Shown piece by piece: positions 11,448-21,694 of a stretch of DNA of 64,000 nucleotides; position 1 is the first letter of the stretch, and every line of letters begins with the position of its first letter. Source of the DNA: Mytilus galloprovincialis. Its lineage: Eukaryota > Mollusca > Bivalvia > Mytilida > Mytilidae. The position numbers were made by a program, and so were the translations under genes. Under the pieces are notes generated by a model. It was given only the letters and a program-made list of their open reading frames with translations. It was not told the origin of the DNA and ran no database searches. The stretch is from contig NC_134848.1 in the NCBI RefSeq assembly GCF_965363235.1, forward strand, positions 60,598,181 to 60,662,180, in the 5' to 3' direction.

Positions 11448-13109
11448 ATCAAAGGACTACATGCAGATAGGACAGAATTGAATGCCATAGAAATTATATG
11501 TGGAAGTAGAAGTGGTGAACGTTGTGGCGATACGGCCAGTTCTTATCAGCAGCAATGGGGAAAGTGGACTATGGAAGCACTTTGTCCAGCAAAGACATTT
11601 CTTACCGCATTTTCTCTTCAAGTAGATCAGTACGATGTAAGTTGATTAGATCCAAAGATGTAACAAATATTTACTAGTTTTAAGCTATTGCAAATCTTAA
11701 CAGATTTCCTTCTGAATGATATAATACTAAAAATGCTGGATAAATTAAACACTGTTTAATTTGTTGGATTCTCCTTTGTAAGTGTAATTAAAGTCCATTA
11801 CACAAAGTCTGTATGGACGAACTTTCAGAAAAAATATTTTGCAATATAAAATATACATTGAACTCAAATTTGGAAATTCTAAGCTAAGTGATGTGATGTT
11901 AATTGGTTTCTGGTGGAAATTTGTTCAATTGGAATCATACCACATCTTTTTAAATTCAAATGTGTGCATGTGTCATATGATATTGTTCATTTTTTTCCCT
12001 TTTCTCGCGCTTCACCATCATACAGGCGGACATTGAAATAACTATTCATGGATTCGAACGTTTATATTTGAAGTTTATTGTTTGAGTGCAGTACTATAGT
12101 TAAGTTTGAAAATTATCGAACACTGTTAGCAAGATAGTTTGAGTTTAATTTTTCTAAAAATCGACAATATAGATGAAATATTTCAAAGAACTATTTATAA
12201 TGCTTAAACTAGATTTGTAACTTCGTGTAAATTTCACCTTAGATGTTTGCATATTCTCTAGGGTTCATAGTATTTTGTTTCACTTATATCTTCTGTTTCT
12301 TTTACACTGATTAAACCCTTTGTATTATACCTAATTGAACGAATCACAAACTATATCTCAAGTTCTGAAATATATTTTTTTTAATTTTCCGAAACTATAT
12401 AAACGTGGATGACACTGCCAATTATATTACCTTTTAACAAGACGACGGCTGTCACGTGTGGAGCAGGATCTTTTTTACCCTTCCAAAGCACATGAGATCA
12501 CCTCCAGTGAAAGCCATACGTTATCCTATCCTATAGTTGTTAATTCATGTGTCATTTTGGTCTCTTGTGGAGAGTTCAACTTGTCTCTTTGGACATCAGA
12601 CCACATCTTCTTTTTTTTATTTTTGTTTGGGTTCGTGTTACTCAGTCTTTATTTTTCTTTGCAGTTTCTTGTTTACTATTATTTGTCTGTTTGACTTTTT
12701 CATTTTTAGTCATCCCGTTGTCAGTTTATTTCGATTTATAAGCTTGACTGTTCTTCTGGTATCTTTCGCCTGTCTTTTGATTAATGGTTAATGACAACAG
12801 GTTGCATTTGCCAAACAGCAAATTCACTCTTAGTGGAAAGTACTCATAACATTTTTTTTGTAGGCTTACAAAGGAAGTACAGGTGCCAACTACGTCAGAT
12901 TCAGATGCAGATATTTCAAAGATGAATATTTTGAATTTGACTTGAGCGTTTCTCCTGGGCATGGCCCATATGGTTCGTACGGTGAATGGAGTGAAGCTTG
13001 TCCAGCGAACAGTGCCATATGTGGTGTAAAGACTAAAATACAGGCTAAACAAGGAATGTTTGTCGACGATACCGCACTAAATGATGTTGAATTCTTCTGT
13101 TGTGAATAA
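11448..13109 (+). CDS. VMO-I-like gene, last two exons (5' truncated paralogue)
   Basis: Two coding exons, 11,448-11,636 (63 codons) and 12,864-13,109 (82 codons with TAA), joined in phase 0 with canonical CAG acceptor, GTAAGT donor and TAG acceptor. They encode the second and third parts of a vitelline membrane outer layer protein I domain, a secreted three-fold beta-prism. Diagnostic pieces are NAIEIICGSRSG, EALCPAKTFLTAFSLQV, NYVRFRC, SYGEWSEACP, AICGVKTKI and DDTALNDVEFFCCE. The six cysteines visible in the last exon match the second copy at 54,911-55,156. The signal peptide, Apple-like exon and first VMO-I exon present at 36,500-38,811 are not found between the receptor gene and 11,447. 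Either they lie upstream outside the window, or the gene is a truncated relic. The reading frames themselves are intact. Confidence 0.75.
12420..12790 (+). repeat. Dispersed repeat within VMO-I intron 3 (paralogue A)
   Basis: Contains GACGACGGCTGTCACGTGTGG, AGCAGGATC, TTTGTCTGTTTGAC and CTGGTATCTTTCGCC. The same family appears in reverse orientation at 14,145-14,370, and related pieces lie at 33,830-33,930 and 59,810-60,010. It is absent from the matching end of intron 3 in the second VMO-I gene, so it is probably a recent insertion. Confidence 0.5.
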
Positions 13110-13110
13110 A
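13105..13110 (+). promoter_or_regulatory. AATAAA overlapping the VMO-I stop codon (copy A)
   Basis: The last codons TGT GAA TAA followed by A create AATAAA, so a canonical polyadenylation hexamer overlaps the stop codon. The same arrangement is present at 55,152-55,157. Use of the signal is inferred, not shown. Confidence 0.4.
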
Positions 13111-14499
13111 GAACTGCATTTTTAAAGCACAATGTACAACAATTGAACACTTCCGGTGCTTTAGATTTAAAAATCAAAATTCAGAAGTTATTTTTACACT
13201 TAATACAAAAGTGTTGTCTTTACATTTTATAAATTACAATGTTACATTATGTATCAAACTGTATTGTATATTTTATTTCAGTTCCTTTTTGTTTGTTTGT
13301 CTCAAAATGTAAAATTAACTTCTGTCTCGGGATAGTTATTTTTATAACGTCATGAGGTTGCTGTCTCATATATCTGACAAATTTCTGACCGTTGTAAAAG
13401 GTGGAAGATATAAATGTGACATTTAAGGTGGTACCTAACACTACAGGGAAATAACTCTGTAAAGTCAGCTAAACGTTTAATTACGTTGTGTTGTAAAGGG
13501 AATATTAAGCTTCTCAGTGATCAAATTTGGTGTTTGTCAAACTGCTATATAACCTGTGTTATTTTTCTGATAAATGGTTGGTTCAACATTTTTGAAAATT
13601 TTATATTTTTGTTAAAGGGTAAAAGTAAATACCTTGTCAAAATTTTATGAAAATTATACGAGCCAAATTTATTTTAGTGAAAGTGTTGGGTACCACCTTA
13701 AGACTCCAACCGAATGTAAACCGAAGGTAACCTGGCAATCCCCCCTCTTCCAATTAAAAAAAAAACAGACAAAAAAAATACGAAAACAAGAAAAAGTCAA
13801 CAATACACTACTAAAACTACAGACTGACCAATATGAGATATACCAAAAAACCAGTGGCGAACTCAGGATCTCGGGAAGGTAAGCTTTTTCTGATTCACAC
13901 GTGGTACCAGTCGTGTGGATGGTGTTAGTACAACACATGATTCGTCCTTCAGTTTTAAGTTGTGCACATGAATATTCAACAGAAACGAATTTGTCATATA
14001 AGGGAATTACATTCATAAAAAGAATATGAAATTTTGATTTCTCAACTGACACAATTCACATAAATATATAGTGTTCAAAACTTATAAACATGAACTTACA
14101 TTCATAACCTAGGAGTTTTGCATACGAGATAAAAGAGGGACGAAAGATACCAGAGGGACAGTCAAACTCATAATCGAAAATAAACTGACAACGCCATGGC
14201 TAAAAGTGAAAAGGACAAACAGACAAACAATAGTACACATGACAAAACATAGAAAACTAACAACACGAACCCCTACAAAAACTAGGGCGATCTCAGGTGC
14301 TCCGGAAGGGTAAGCAGATCCTGCTCAACATGTGGCAACCGTCGTGTTGCTTATGAGATTGCAAAACTGGTAAATAGTCTTATTCGGTAGTCAAATTTAC
14401 GACAGGGAAGGGGATTGTAGTTACGACATATCCGATATCATTTGTGAAACGGTTATTTCATAACGTGATGGCGTCCGTAAAATTTACGAAGAGATGATT
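13110..14499. other. Downstream repeat region
   Basis: No gene. Holds the 3' end of VMO-I copy A, a copy of the 9,550-10,450 repeat split by a TTAA-flanked MITE (13,423-13,701), and at about 14,145-14,370 a reverse copy of the repeat found at 12,420-12,790. Confidence 0.6.
13423..13701. mobile_element. MITE with TTAA target duplication
   Basis: A 279-bp unit runs from TTAAGGTGGTACCTAACACT to AGTGTTGGGTACCACCTTAA, so the near-perfect inverted ends are each flanked by TTAA. The related repeat at about 9,670-9,700 reads AATTTAAGACTCCAACCGG without the element and is the empty site for the filled site ATTTAA..TTAAGACTCCAACCG. TTAA duplication is a hallmark of piggyBac and Kolobok superfamilies. 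No transposase is present, so it is non-autonomous. A relative lies at 61,123-61,320. Confidence 0.88.
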
Positions 14500-15504
14500 T
14501 CAATTCACCATTTGGAACTTTTGATTTAATAGCTTCCTTGTGAGCAACAACCCTCTATCAAGAAAATCATGATAGTAAATGCAAGCACGGGAATATCGTA
14601 TCAATTGGGAGAAATATACACCGTATGCAGGTGCTGCTGGAATGTTGCTACTGAGAAAAGGAAAGTTCACAATTGGAAAGCTGAATTCATTTCTTTTGTC
14701 GTAAAGTTTTGTTTTCAATCGACCCTCATTGTCAATTTCTAGATGTAAGTCAAGATATGCGGCCGACTTAACTGTATCTGTTGTATCCTTTATCTCTAGT
14801 TCAATGGGATATCTGCGTTCGACATAGTCACCAAATTTTGAATTATTTAGTGACAGAACATCATCTATATAGCGGAAAGTAGAGTTAAAGATTATTGCTA
14901 ACTTCTTATCTTTCTTCCTAAGAAGTTCCTGTATGAAGTCAGCCTCATAATAATAAAGAAACAAGTCGGCAAGAAGAGGGGCACAATTCGTTCCCATTGG
15001 AATGCCGATAGTCTGTTGAAAAACACGTCCTCCGAACGTAACAAATATGTTGTCAATCAAGAAATCAAGCATCTTGATAATGTGAGTTTCAGAGAATTTT
15101 TTGTTTGAAGCAGGGTGATCCTTTACAAAGTAGGATTTATTCCTTCCTAAGACAAGATACTTGTATCTTCGTTTGCCATTGTTTTTTATGAAACAAAGCA
15201 ATACCGACTCTTTCAATTTGTCTTTTAGCTTGGAATGTGGAATACTTGTATAAAGTGAAGTAAAGTCAAATGTTTTAATACTATTATAAGATGAAAGAGA
15301 GTTAGATTGTATGTACTCTAAAAGATCTTTGGAGTTTTTAAGTATCCACATCTGATTGACACCACCTCTAGAATAGGCAGTTTCACAATAACTTTGAAGC
15401 TCGTCTTTGATTGCTGATGAAATAGATGTTAATAATTTAGAAAGAGGTTTCGTGGAACACTCGGAATACCCAGACATATACAGTTGTTTATAAGGACACT
15501 TATG

Positions 15505-15810
15505 GACAGCCCAGTAGTCAGCACTTCGGTGTTGCCATGAATATTAATTATGTGGTCATTTTCATAAATTTCCTGTTTACAAAACTTTGAATTTTTCGAA
15601 AAACTAATGATTTTCATGTCCCAGAAATAGATTACCTTAGCCGTATTTGGCACAACTTTTTGGAATTTTGGATCCTCAATGCTCTTCAACTTTGTACTTG
15701 TTTGGCTTTATAACTATTTTGATATGAGCGTCACTGATGAGTTTTATGTAGACGAAACGCGCGTCTGGCGTACTAAATTATAATCCTGGTGCTTTTGATA
15801 ACAATATATT
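15505..15810 (+). mobile_element. 5'-truncated hammerhead-ribozyme retroelement (retrozyme-like)
   Basis: The stretch from CCCAGTAGTCAGCACTTCGG to TTTTGATAAC matches the second half of the 356-bp unit seen at 22,813-23,168, followed by one ribozyme copy. It starts inside the unit, a 5' truncation as expected from target-primed reverse transcription. It sits inside the Penelope-like gene and forms the left part of the 790-bp insertion flanked by TATG (15,501-15,504 and 16,295-16,298). Confidence 0.7.
15728..15771 (+). ncRNA. Type I hammerhead ribozyme, intact core
   Basis: Stem I is GCGTCA (15,728-15,733) pairing with TGGCGT (15,766-15,771): A-U, C-G, U-G, G-C, C-G, G-U. CTGATGA follows at 15,734-15,740. 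Stem II is GTTT/AGAC closed by a TATGT loop, with one G-U pair. GAAA follows, then the stem III segment ACGCGCGT, a palindrome. The cleavage triplet GTC ends at 15,765. All core nucleotides needed for hammerhead cleavage are present. Stem III is too short for a stable hairpin in one molecule but palindromic, so dimeric action is expected, as known for Penelope-associated and metazoan retrozyme hammerheads. Confidence 0.8.
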
Positions 15811-15812
15811 TA

Positions 15813-15916
15813 AGAGATAACTGTATTGTATTTGAAGCTTTAAGGACGTCTATCGGTAGTTTTACTGTCGCAAATTTAGTTTACCGCAAAGCTTCTAATG
15901 CAATACAGTTATCTCT
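15813..15916. repeat. Short foldback element
   Basis: AGAGATAACTGTATTG at the left is exactly complementary to CAATACAGTTATCTCT at the right. The arms extend imperfectly through GAAGCTTT/AAAGCTTC around a roughly 50-bp centre. It lies within the 790-bp insertion, directly after the retrozyme-like copy. Confidence 0.7.
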
Positions 15917-16294
15917 ATTCTAATGCAAAACAAGTTCATAATTAAATTTCAATCATTATTTCAGTGTAAAATCTTCATTAAAGAAAAATCCGCGAAAAGA
16001 TGTTATTTTCTTTGTTCCCTACACTAGGTGACGTCATAGGTATGCTTCCGGCGTTAAACTTAAACACCGGGCGTTTTCTGGCTTCTGTGCCGCTTCAGAA
16101 TGTAATAAAATTTGATAAAGAGAAGATTTTTAGGTGCAACATGTGAGTTTTTTGGCTTATTATTGTAGAAATTACATGTCAATACATTCAGCAATTCAAA
16201 ATGTCGGCTTCCTTAGTTACAGACAAGGAGATAGAGAATTTTACGCTATCTGTCATCAAATCAGAACCATTGATACAAAATAATTGCATTAGAA
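15917..16294 (+). other. Right part of the nested insertion, with a short ORF
   Basis: This piece of the TATG-flanked insertion contains a small open frame beginning at 16,201 (MSASLVTDKEIENFTLSVIK). Its downstream part is really the antisense of the interrupted reverse transcriptase gene. A TTATTATTGTAG tract before AAATTACATG could be a splice acceptor. It may be a captured 5' gene piece or a separate element; I cannot name it. Confidence 0.35.
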
Positions 16295-16907
16295 TATGCA
16301 GTTTAGGTATCCAATACAGTGATGGAAGATCCAGTTCATCATCTTTGGTTAAAATTCCAAAGAAACTTAGAACAGACCTATGATTTCCTCTTTGGTAAGT
16401 GTCGTGAGGGTATATGTTGGGTTTCCAAGTGAATTGTCAATACCTAATTCGTTTATCAATCAGTTAATGTAATGAGTTTTATACACAAAAACGATGTTGT
16501 TTGGGGCTTTATCTGCGGGGACAACAACATATTTGTCATGAAGGTAGGTTAAGTGTTTTGCAACATTAGGATCTTTAAAGATTGACGCAGCATGGGCATT
16601 GATAGACCCATTCAGTTTCTTAATTCTGATTTGTATCAACGACCTCACTGCCTTAATCAATTCGGAAAGAGTGTCTACGTCTTCTTTCTCACGCTTAGCC
16701 CATTGCCTGGCATAATCCTCGACTGAATCCATCAAAATTTTAAAGTTATATTTCCAATTGATGGATTTCGGCTCACGATATTTTGGACCTTTCGATAACA
16801 CATTTCGTAGGGAAGCGTTATTAACAATGTTGAGGTCACCGGTAATAACGTGGCCAGCCGGATTATCATTATCATCGGACACCATTTTCAATTCCTTCAG
16901 AATTCCC

Positions 16908-17290
16908 TTAGTTCTGTGACAGCATGAAGGAATAGTTCTTCAGTAAACTGTTGAAAACCATGGCTGATAGTTCCTTATGCTTCAGTTTAATGGAGTACAA
17001 TTTTTTACTAGCATTTACCATTACATGATATCTGTCACTACTCTTGAGTATATTAGAATGTGGCAGTAGTTTCGCTGCTCTATTGTAACCAGTTGAACCG
17101 TCATCACCAGCTAATTCTCTCATTTTAACACCTCTGTTGTCCAAATCTTTTATCATTTCAACAACCATATCTGGTTCCATGCCTTTGGCAGATCCTGTCC
17201 AGTTTTTCGCACATTTATGTTTAGGGACTGGAATTCCTTTTTTCTGTGCATTTTTACAAATGCGACATCCTTTGCAACGAATGGAATAAT
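16908..17290 (-). pseudogene. Mutator-like transposase fragment (central region)
   Basis: Minus-strand translation shows RCKGCRICKNAQKKGIPVPK, then HKCAKNWTGSAKGMEPDMVV, then ELAGDDGSTGYNRA and further sequence to SFMLSQN. The C-x2-C and N-W-x-G-S-x-K-x-M-E-P-D pattern and the G-D-D-x-S-T motif match the Mutator-like transposase domain found in many molluscan repeats. GDD probably holds one catalytic aspartate, an inference from the family. Only the centre of the protein is here. The N-terminal part may be the piece at 20,590-21,160 on the same strand. Confidence 0.7.
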
Positions 17291-20200
17291 AATTCCAAAT
17301 GTTCAGGGTATGATGACATCAGCAGTACTATCAAGCTGTCCCATGTGAATTATTTTATTGACTTATATTCAAAACTTAAGGTAGATTCACTGTATACCTA
17401 TCTTGTGTTATACAATAGCAGTACATTTACTGGTTTGTTCTTTGCCTAAATTTGCAAATTTTGAGACAGATTTGCAATCTATGTGTGAGCCTTTTTTTTA
17501 TATGACTGCAAAAACAAAATACAATGATACGATGTTGTTGTCTGTATTCTTTAAATAAATTTTTCAATTTGACCATTTAAGTGGAGATAACGCTTATATT
17601 TTCTAAGTAGAAATTGAAATTTTCATTTTTTATCTTTTTTTTAATACTGTATGCAATAGGTCTACTGTATTATGGAATGATTGTAAGGTATATGTGTCAG
17701 TCTGACAGGTCAGGTGTCATCTGAACCTTGACCTCATTTTCATGGTTCATTTGTTATAGTTAAGTTTTTGTGTTTTGATCTATTGTTTTAATACTGTATC
17801 GATAGGTCAACTATATTTGGTGTATGGAATAATTGTAATGTGCCAATTTTTATCTGAACATGACCTCATTTTCATGGTGTAGTTTGTTTCTTAGATAATA
17901 TATACAAAAGGTCAACTATATTTAAAATATGTAAGACATTTCGGCATGTGAACTCCTGTTAAATTGTAGAAAGAAAACATGTTCGGTGACACAATTTTTT
18001 AATTTCTATTTTCTTGTAGCATAACTTAAGACCTATCTTCTCATGTTTAGAAATAGCATTTCATGTTCTTGAAAAAAGCACAGTAAAATCTTCCTTTTGG
18101 CAAAGTATTAGAAAATTCTTCCTGAGGCAATATATACTAACAATCCACCTGAACATCACATACCTGATAAACTATCATAAGACCTGCCTGACCCTTTTTT
18201 TGCCAGCAGGTGTCGGTCGAAAGCTTTAACCCAGTGTCTGTCCCTGTGTTCTCATTTTCCTCTTAAAAAACCAGTACCAAATATCAAACCGACAACCCTT
18301 TGTTCAACATACATGTATGTATGAAATAACAGTGGTCAAAACAGAAGTCAGTAATGTATTGAGTATAAGGATCTATCAAAGTGAGTTAAGAAATTACCAA
18401 GTATACTTGAAATTCTATCTATCAGTGTCTAGATAGATAAGATAAATAGAGCTAAATCAAGCGCTTTACCCAAGTTATTTATTGTAAGATACTGTCAACT
18501 CAGTTCAAAGTGGAAAATAATGGATTGTTAAAAATTGGCTACTCATTTATAATGAATTTTCATTAACTGCAGTTTGACCCCTATTTTCTATTTATACCAA
18601 AAGCAGATGTGTAATTTTTGTCAGAGATCATAATCATATATTAACCTTTTAAGTAGACACCCCATTGGCAAGTAGTTTTAGGTTTATTAAAGAAAAACAA
18701 TACCATGTACATGTATACATTTGTGGACTAGAAAATCAAAGAAATGTGATATCAAAAGGAGAATATACATCATAAGTTTTGTTAAAATGTATACAAGTTC
18801 TATTTATATTACTTCTGACTTTGTGTATAATCAAATAGATAAAGATATATAACAAACATATGGTATTACAGATTAAGAAAAAATTAAGGATTAAAGAGTA
18901 GACAACTCTTGAAAGTATCTGTAATAACACATGTAAGATAGAGTTATATCCCTGACTTAATTGTCTCATGGGTTCTAGATTATTTTATGTATTGTAAGCT
19001 TTAAAAAGGACAAACCTGCACCAATAGTCATAGACTGAAAAGCTTCATCCAATAGGGATTTGTGTTCTGAATTGGTTGCTTGTGTTTCCATAACAATGCC
19101 GACTTCATTTTCTCTACTTTTTAATGTTTTGTGGTGAGGGTAATGGACAGTCATTGTAGAAAGCAGATTATTAACCTGTGTCTCACCAATCCCGACATGT
19201 ATATTGTACCAGACTTATTTTACATGTACATGTATGTTATTATATAATTGACACCATTAAATTTAAATTGTATCAGTTCTTGTGATTTGTGAGAACATGA
19301 ATCCTGATTTCAGGATTTCATAAATGATTTGTATTTGAGCAAGAATATATATATTATAAACAAATTTTTTTATAACTTTTTATGCGAAGTGAAAAATGTG
19401 TTTCCTGTCCTAGATATAATTCACTGTTAAAAAATCCAAAAAAAAAAATGTATTGGTCTTGCCTACTTTTGCTGATACAATGTAATTGCACACTCAACAA
19501 AAATGAGGAGAAAATTCAATAAAAATATTCCTCTCAATACTGTCTTAGGAGTGTTAGAAGCTTCTGTCCAAACTTGGTAAAAATCCAGGATAGTTTATGA
19601 ATCTTATATTTTTTTAAAAACTGCATTGACATTGAAATTGTATGTAATGTTAACTGGAAGAAAAACTAAGTCTATTTATATATATAAATGTAAAATAAGA
19701 ATGGAATTTTTTTACAAATCTTACTTCCATCTTTTGATAAAAAATAAGCTTAAGTTTAAATTTGGTACAATTCCAGTATAGTTTAAGAAAGTTATTTAAA
19801 TCTTAAAAAGTTTAACCACAGATCTAGAGTGAATTTAATGTTTAATTTCCTGGCAGAAAAACTAATTTATTAATAAAAAACGGAAAATTGTTGTACGGTA
19901 CCTATAATTGTTAATGTCTGTGTCATTTCGGTCCCTTGTGTAGAGTTGTCTCATTGGCAATCTAATATTATAAAAAAAAAGATTTCTTGAGTTGTTTTAA
20001 AGTCCTAATATTTTTTGTTTTTCACAGTTTTATATTAAATGTTTTAATATATTTGAATATTTGAATTTTATTAACCTGATAAATTCTTCTATAGGATAAT
20101 TGCACACTGCAACTATTAACATGTACAATTGACTAAATTTCAACTTTAATTTTGAATTAAGATTTTACAAAATTACAAAACAGTGCACCAGAATTCAGAC

Positions 20201-20589
20201 ATTTAGTCTAACCTTAAACCTAATATGTATTGCTATTACATCAAGTCAGAAAGTAACCTTTTTTATTTTATCGTTTGGATTTCTTGACCAGGCCTGATAT
20301 TATTGTTTTGAGGAAATTTGGCAAGTTTATCGAAACATCAAAATGGTTAATTTCATAGGTTTCATACATGTACCTTGTTTTAGAGACGAACTCTTCTCCT
20401 CCCCAATGTCAGTTCAGAATTTGACTTCCTTTTTTTATAATAATGGTAATCATTTCAAAAATTTACATCTGAAAAAAAAAAGTTGTTCTTGAAACAACAA
20501 TCTAAATGTCATGAACGAATTGCTGATATGAAATTTGCATTATGCATGCATTTATTTTATTAAGACAAGGGGCAGCTTACATGTTCTAC
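17291..20589. other. AT-rich non-coding region with a diverged tandem repeat
   Basis: No open frame of interest. At 17,656-17,940 there are about two and a half diverged units starting GGTCTACTG/GGTCAACTATATT and sharing TTGACCTCATTTTCATGGTTC, with a period of roughly 100-150 bp. A short copy of the common dispersed repeat is at about 19,910-19,980. The rest shows nothing I can identify. It may be interior or intron of the decayed Mutator-like element whose pieces flank it. Confidence 0.5.
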
Positions 20590-21160
20590 ATGATATTTCT
20601 TTTTTATGTTTCATAAGATAGTCATCCCCTGTTGCTAATTTGGTGTTAACACCAAGGTGCCTAAACCTCTCTTGTGTTCTGTAGAGTGATGTGTTTTCCC
20701 CAGTCTAATGCGATTTACAGATTCACATACATGACACTTGACATATACTATTCCTGTAACTCCAGATGGTCTAACACCCAAATAATTGTGCAAGTGTAAA
20801 TTAATGGAACATGTGGTGCAGTGTTTTAACTGTTGTGCAATCAGATATATTTCACAAACATATCTACAATGATCTAGTGGTAGCAAATCAACTGGAAGAA
20901 CTTCATCAAACAAATAGTCAGAGTCACTTTTGCCAAATGTACAGTATGTATGATTAGACTCAAAGGAAAAGTTTGGTAATTTCCTTCTTCTTGTTCCAGT
21001 TTTTTGTAAACACCAATTCTTGAACACGTTTTAATTTGGTTACATTTGGGCTTTTGGAAAATTTACCCCGTTTATTTCGTCGAGTTTTCATGATTGTTTG
21101 TAGCAGACGATGGTGTAATTTTACGATTGTTGTTATTATTTTTATAACAAACACTTTTTT
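20590..21160 (-). pseudogene. Mutator-like transposase N-terminal fragment
   Basis: The minus strand encodes a basic start (MKTRRNKRGKFSK), then after frame changes LPVDLLPLDHCRYVCEIYL, a zinc-ribbon-like C-x2-C pair (KHCTTCSINL and VKCHVCESVN), and GVNTKLATG in a shifted frame. This layout matches the N-terminal part of molluscan Mutator-like transposases. At least two frameshifts separate the pieces, at about 21,000 and 20,650, so it is not functional. Its orientation and order relative to 16,908-17,290 fit one disrupted element. Confidence 0.6.
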
Positions 21161-21694
21161 GTTTTTGTTATATCATTGCATGATTTCTTACCAGATTATC
21201 TTCTTTTACTGATGAAAAAACACGCCGATATGTAGTAGAGCTGATTATAGGTATACCTAAATTAATATCGTGACTCAATATTCACTGATACTAGTCCAGG
21301 TATCGACAAAAAGCAGCTTACTTCGTAGGAATCATAGTCTTCATCTCTGGCCATCTTCTGTTTGCCGGAAGTAAATAAAGGCGACTGGAAACTATACTAA
21401 TCGATTTTAAAAAACAAAATATTGGAAACAATGATTGGATAGGTATAAATCTTCAAATTTTGTCATTCAATTATTTTATTGTGTCATTTGAAGTTTGCTT
21501 GTTATTTACGACAGCTTCCCTAGTGACGGCAATGATGTGCAACTTTGTGCGCAGAAGGAGCGAAAATTTGAACCCGCGAACCTCTTTAATAATCATTAAA
21601 CAATAGTGTAATAGTTTCTTCCCTATGATGTGACATAAAGAATCTGTATGAGTAAAAATCATCTTATTAACGAAAAAGATTTTCTTTTTTAAAG
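21161..21694. other. Non-coding stretch before copy B of the unrecognised gene
   Basis: No exon was identified. It ends in a polypyrimidine tract and AAAG acceptor (TTTTCTTTTTTAAAG) at 21,694. Upstream exons of the unrecognised gene were not found, so the duplication may have captured only its 3' end. Confidence 0.5.

Larger units (their letters stand above)
14500..16891 (-). pseudogene. Penelope-like reverse transcriptase, broken by a nested insertion
   Basis: On the minus strand the N-terminal part occupies 16,891-16,299 and the catalytic part 15,500-14,500. Visible motifs include [16 protein letters not shown] in the N-terminal part. Further on are LYWIPKLH at the insertion edge, FDFTSLYTSIPH, then GIPMGTNCAPLLADLFLYYY and FRYIDDVLSLNN, the YIDD being the catalytic aspartate pair. 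The GIPMGTN/YIDD type is common in molluscan Penelope-like elements; that assignment is from memory of the family. Damage: TGA at 16,460-16,462 within YIN..LINELGIDN, a frameshift near 16,385, a 790-bp insertion at 15,505-16,294, and a frameshift at the C-terminal end near 14,500. It is therefore dead. No GIY-YIG endonuclease was found. A Mutator-like fragment lies 16 bp upstream in the same orientation. Confidence 0.85.

Noticed and set aside
20635..21154. Host zinc-finger gene
   Set aside because: The cysteine pairs and following VNTK motif fit a Mutator-like transposase better, and the frame is broken.
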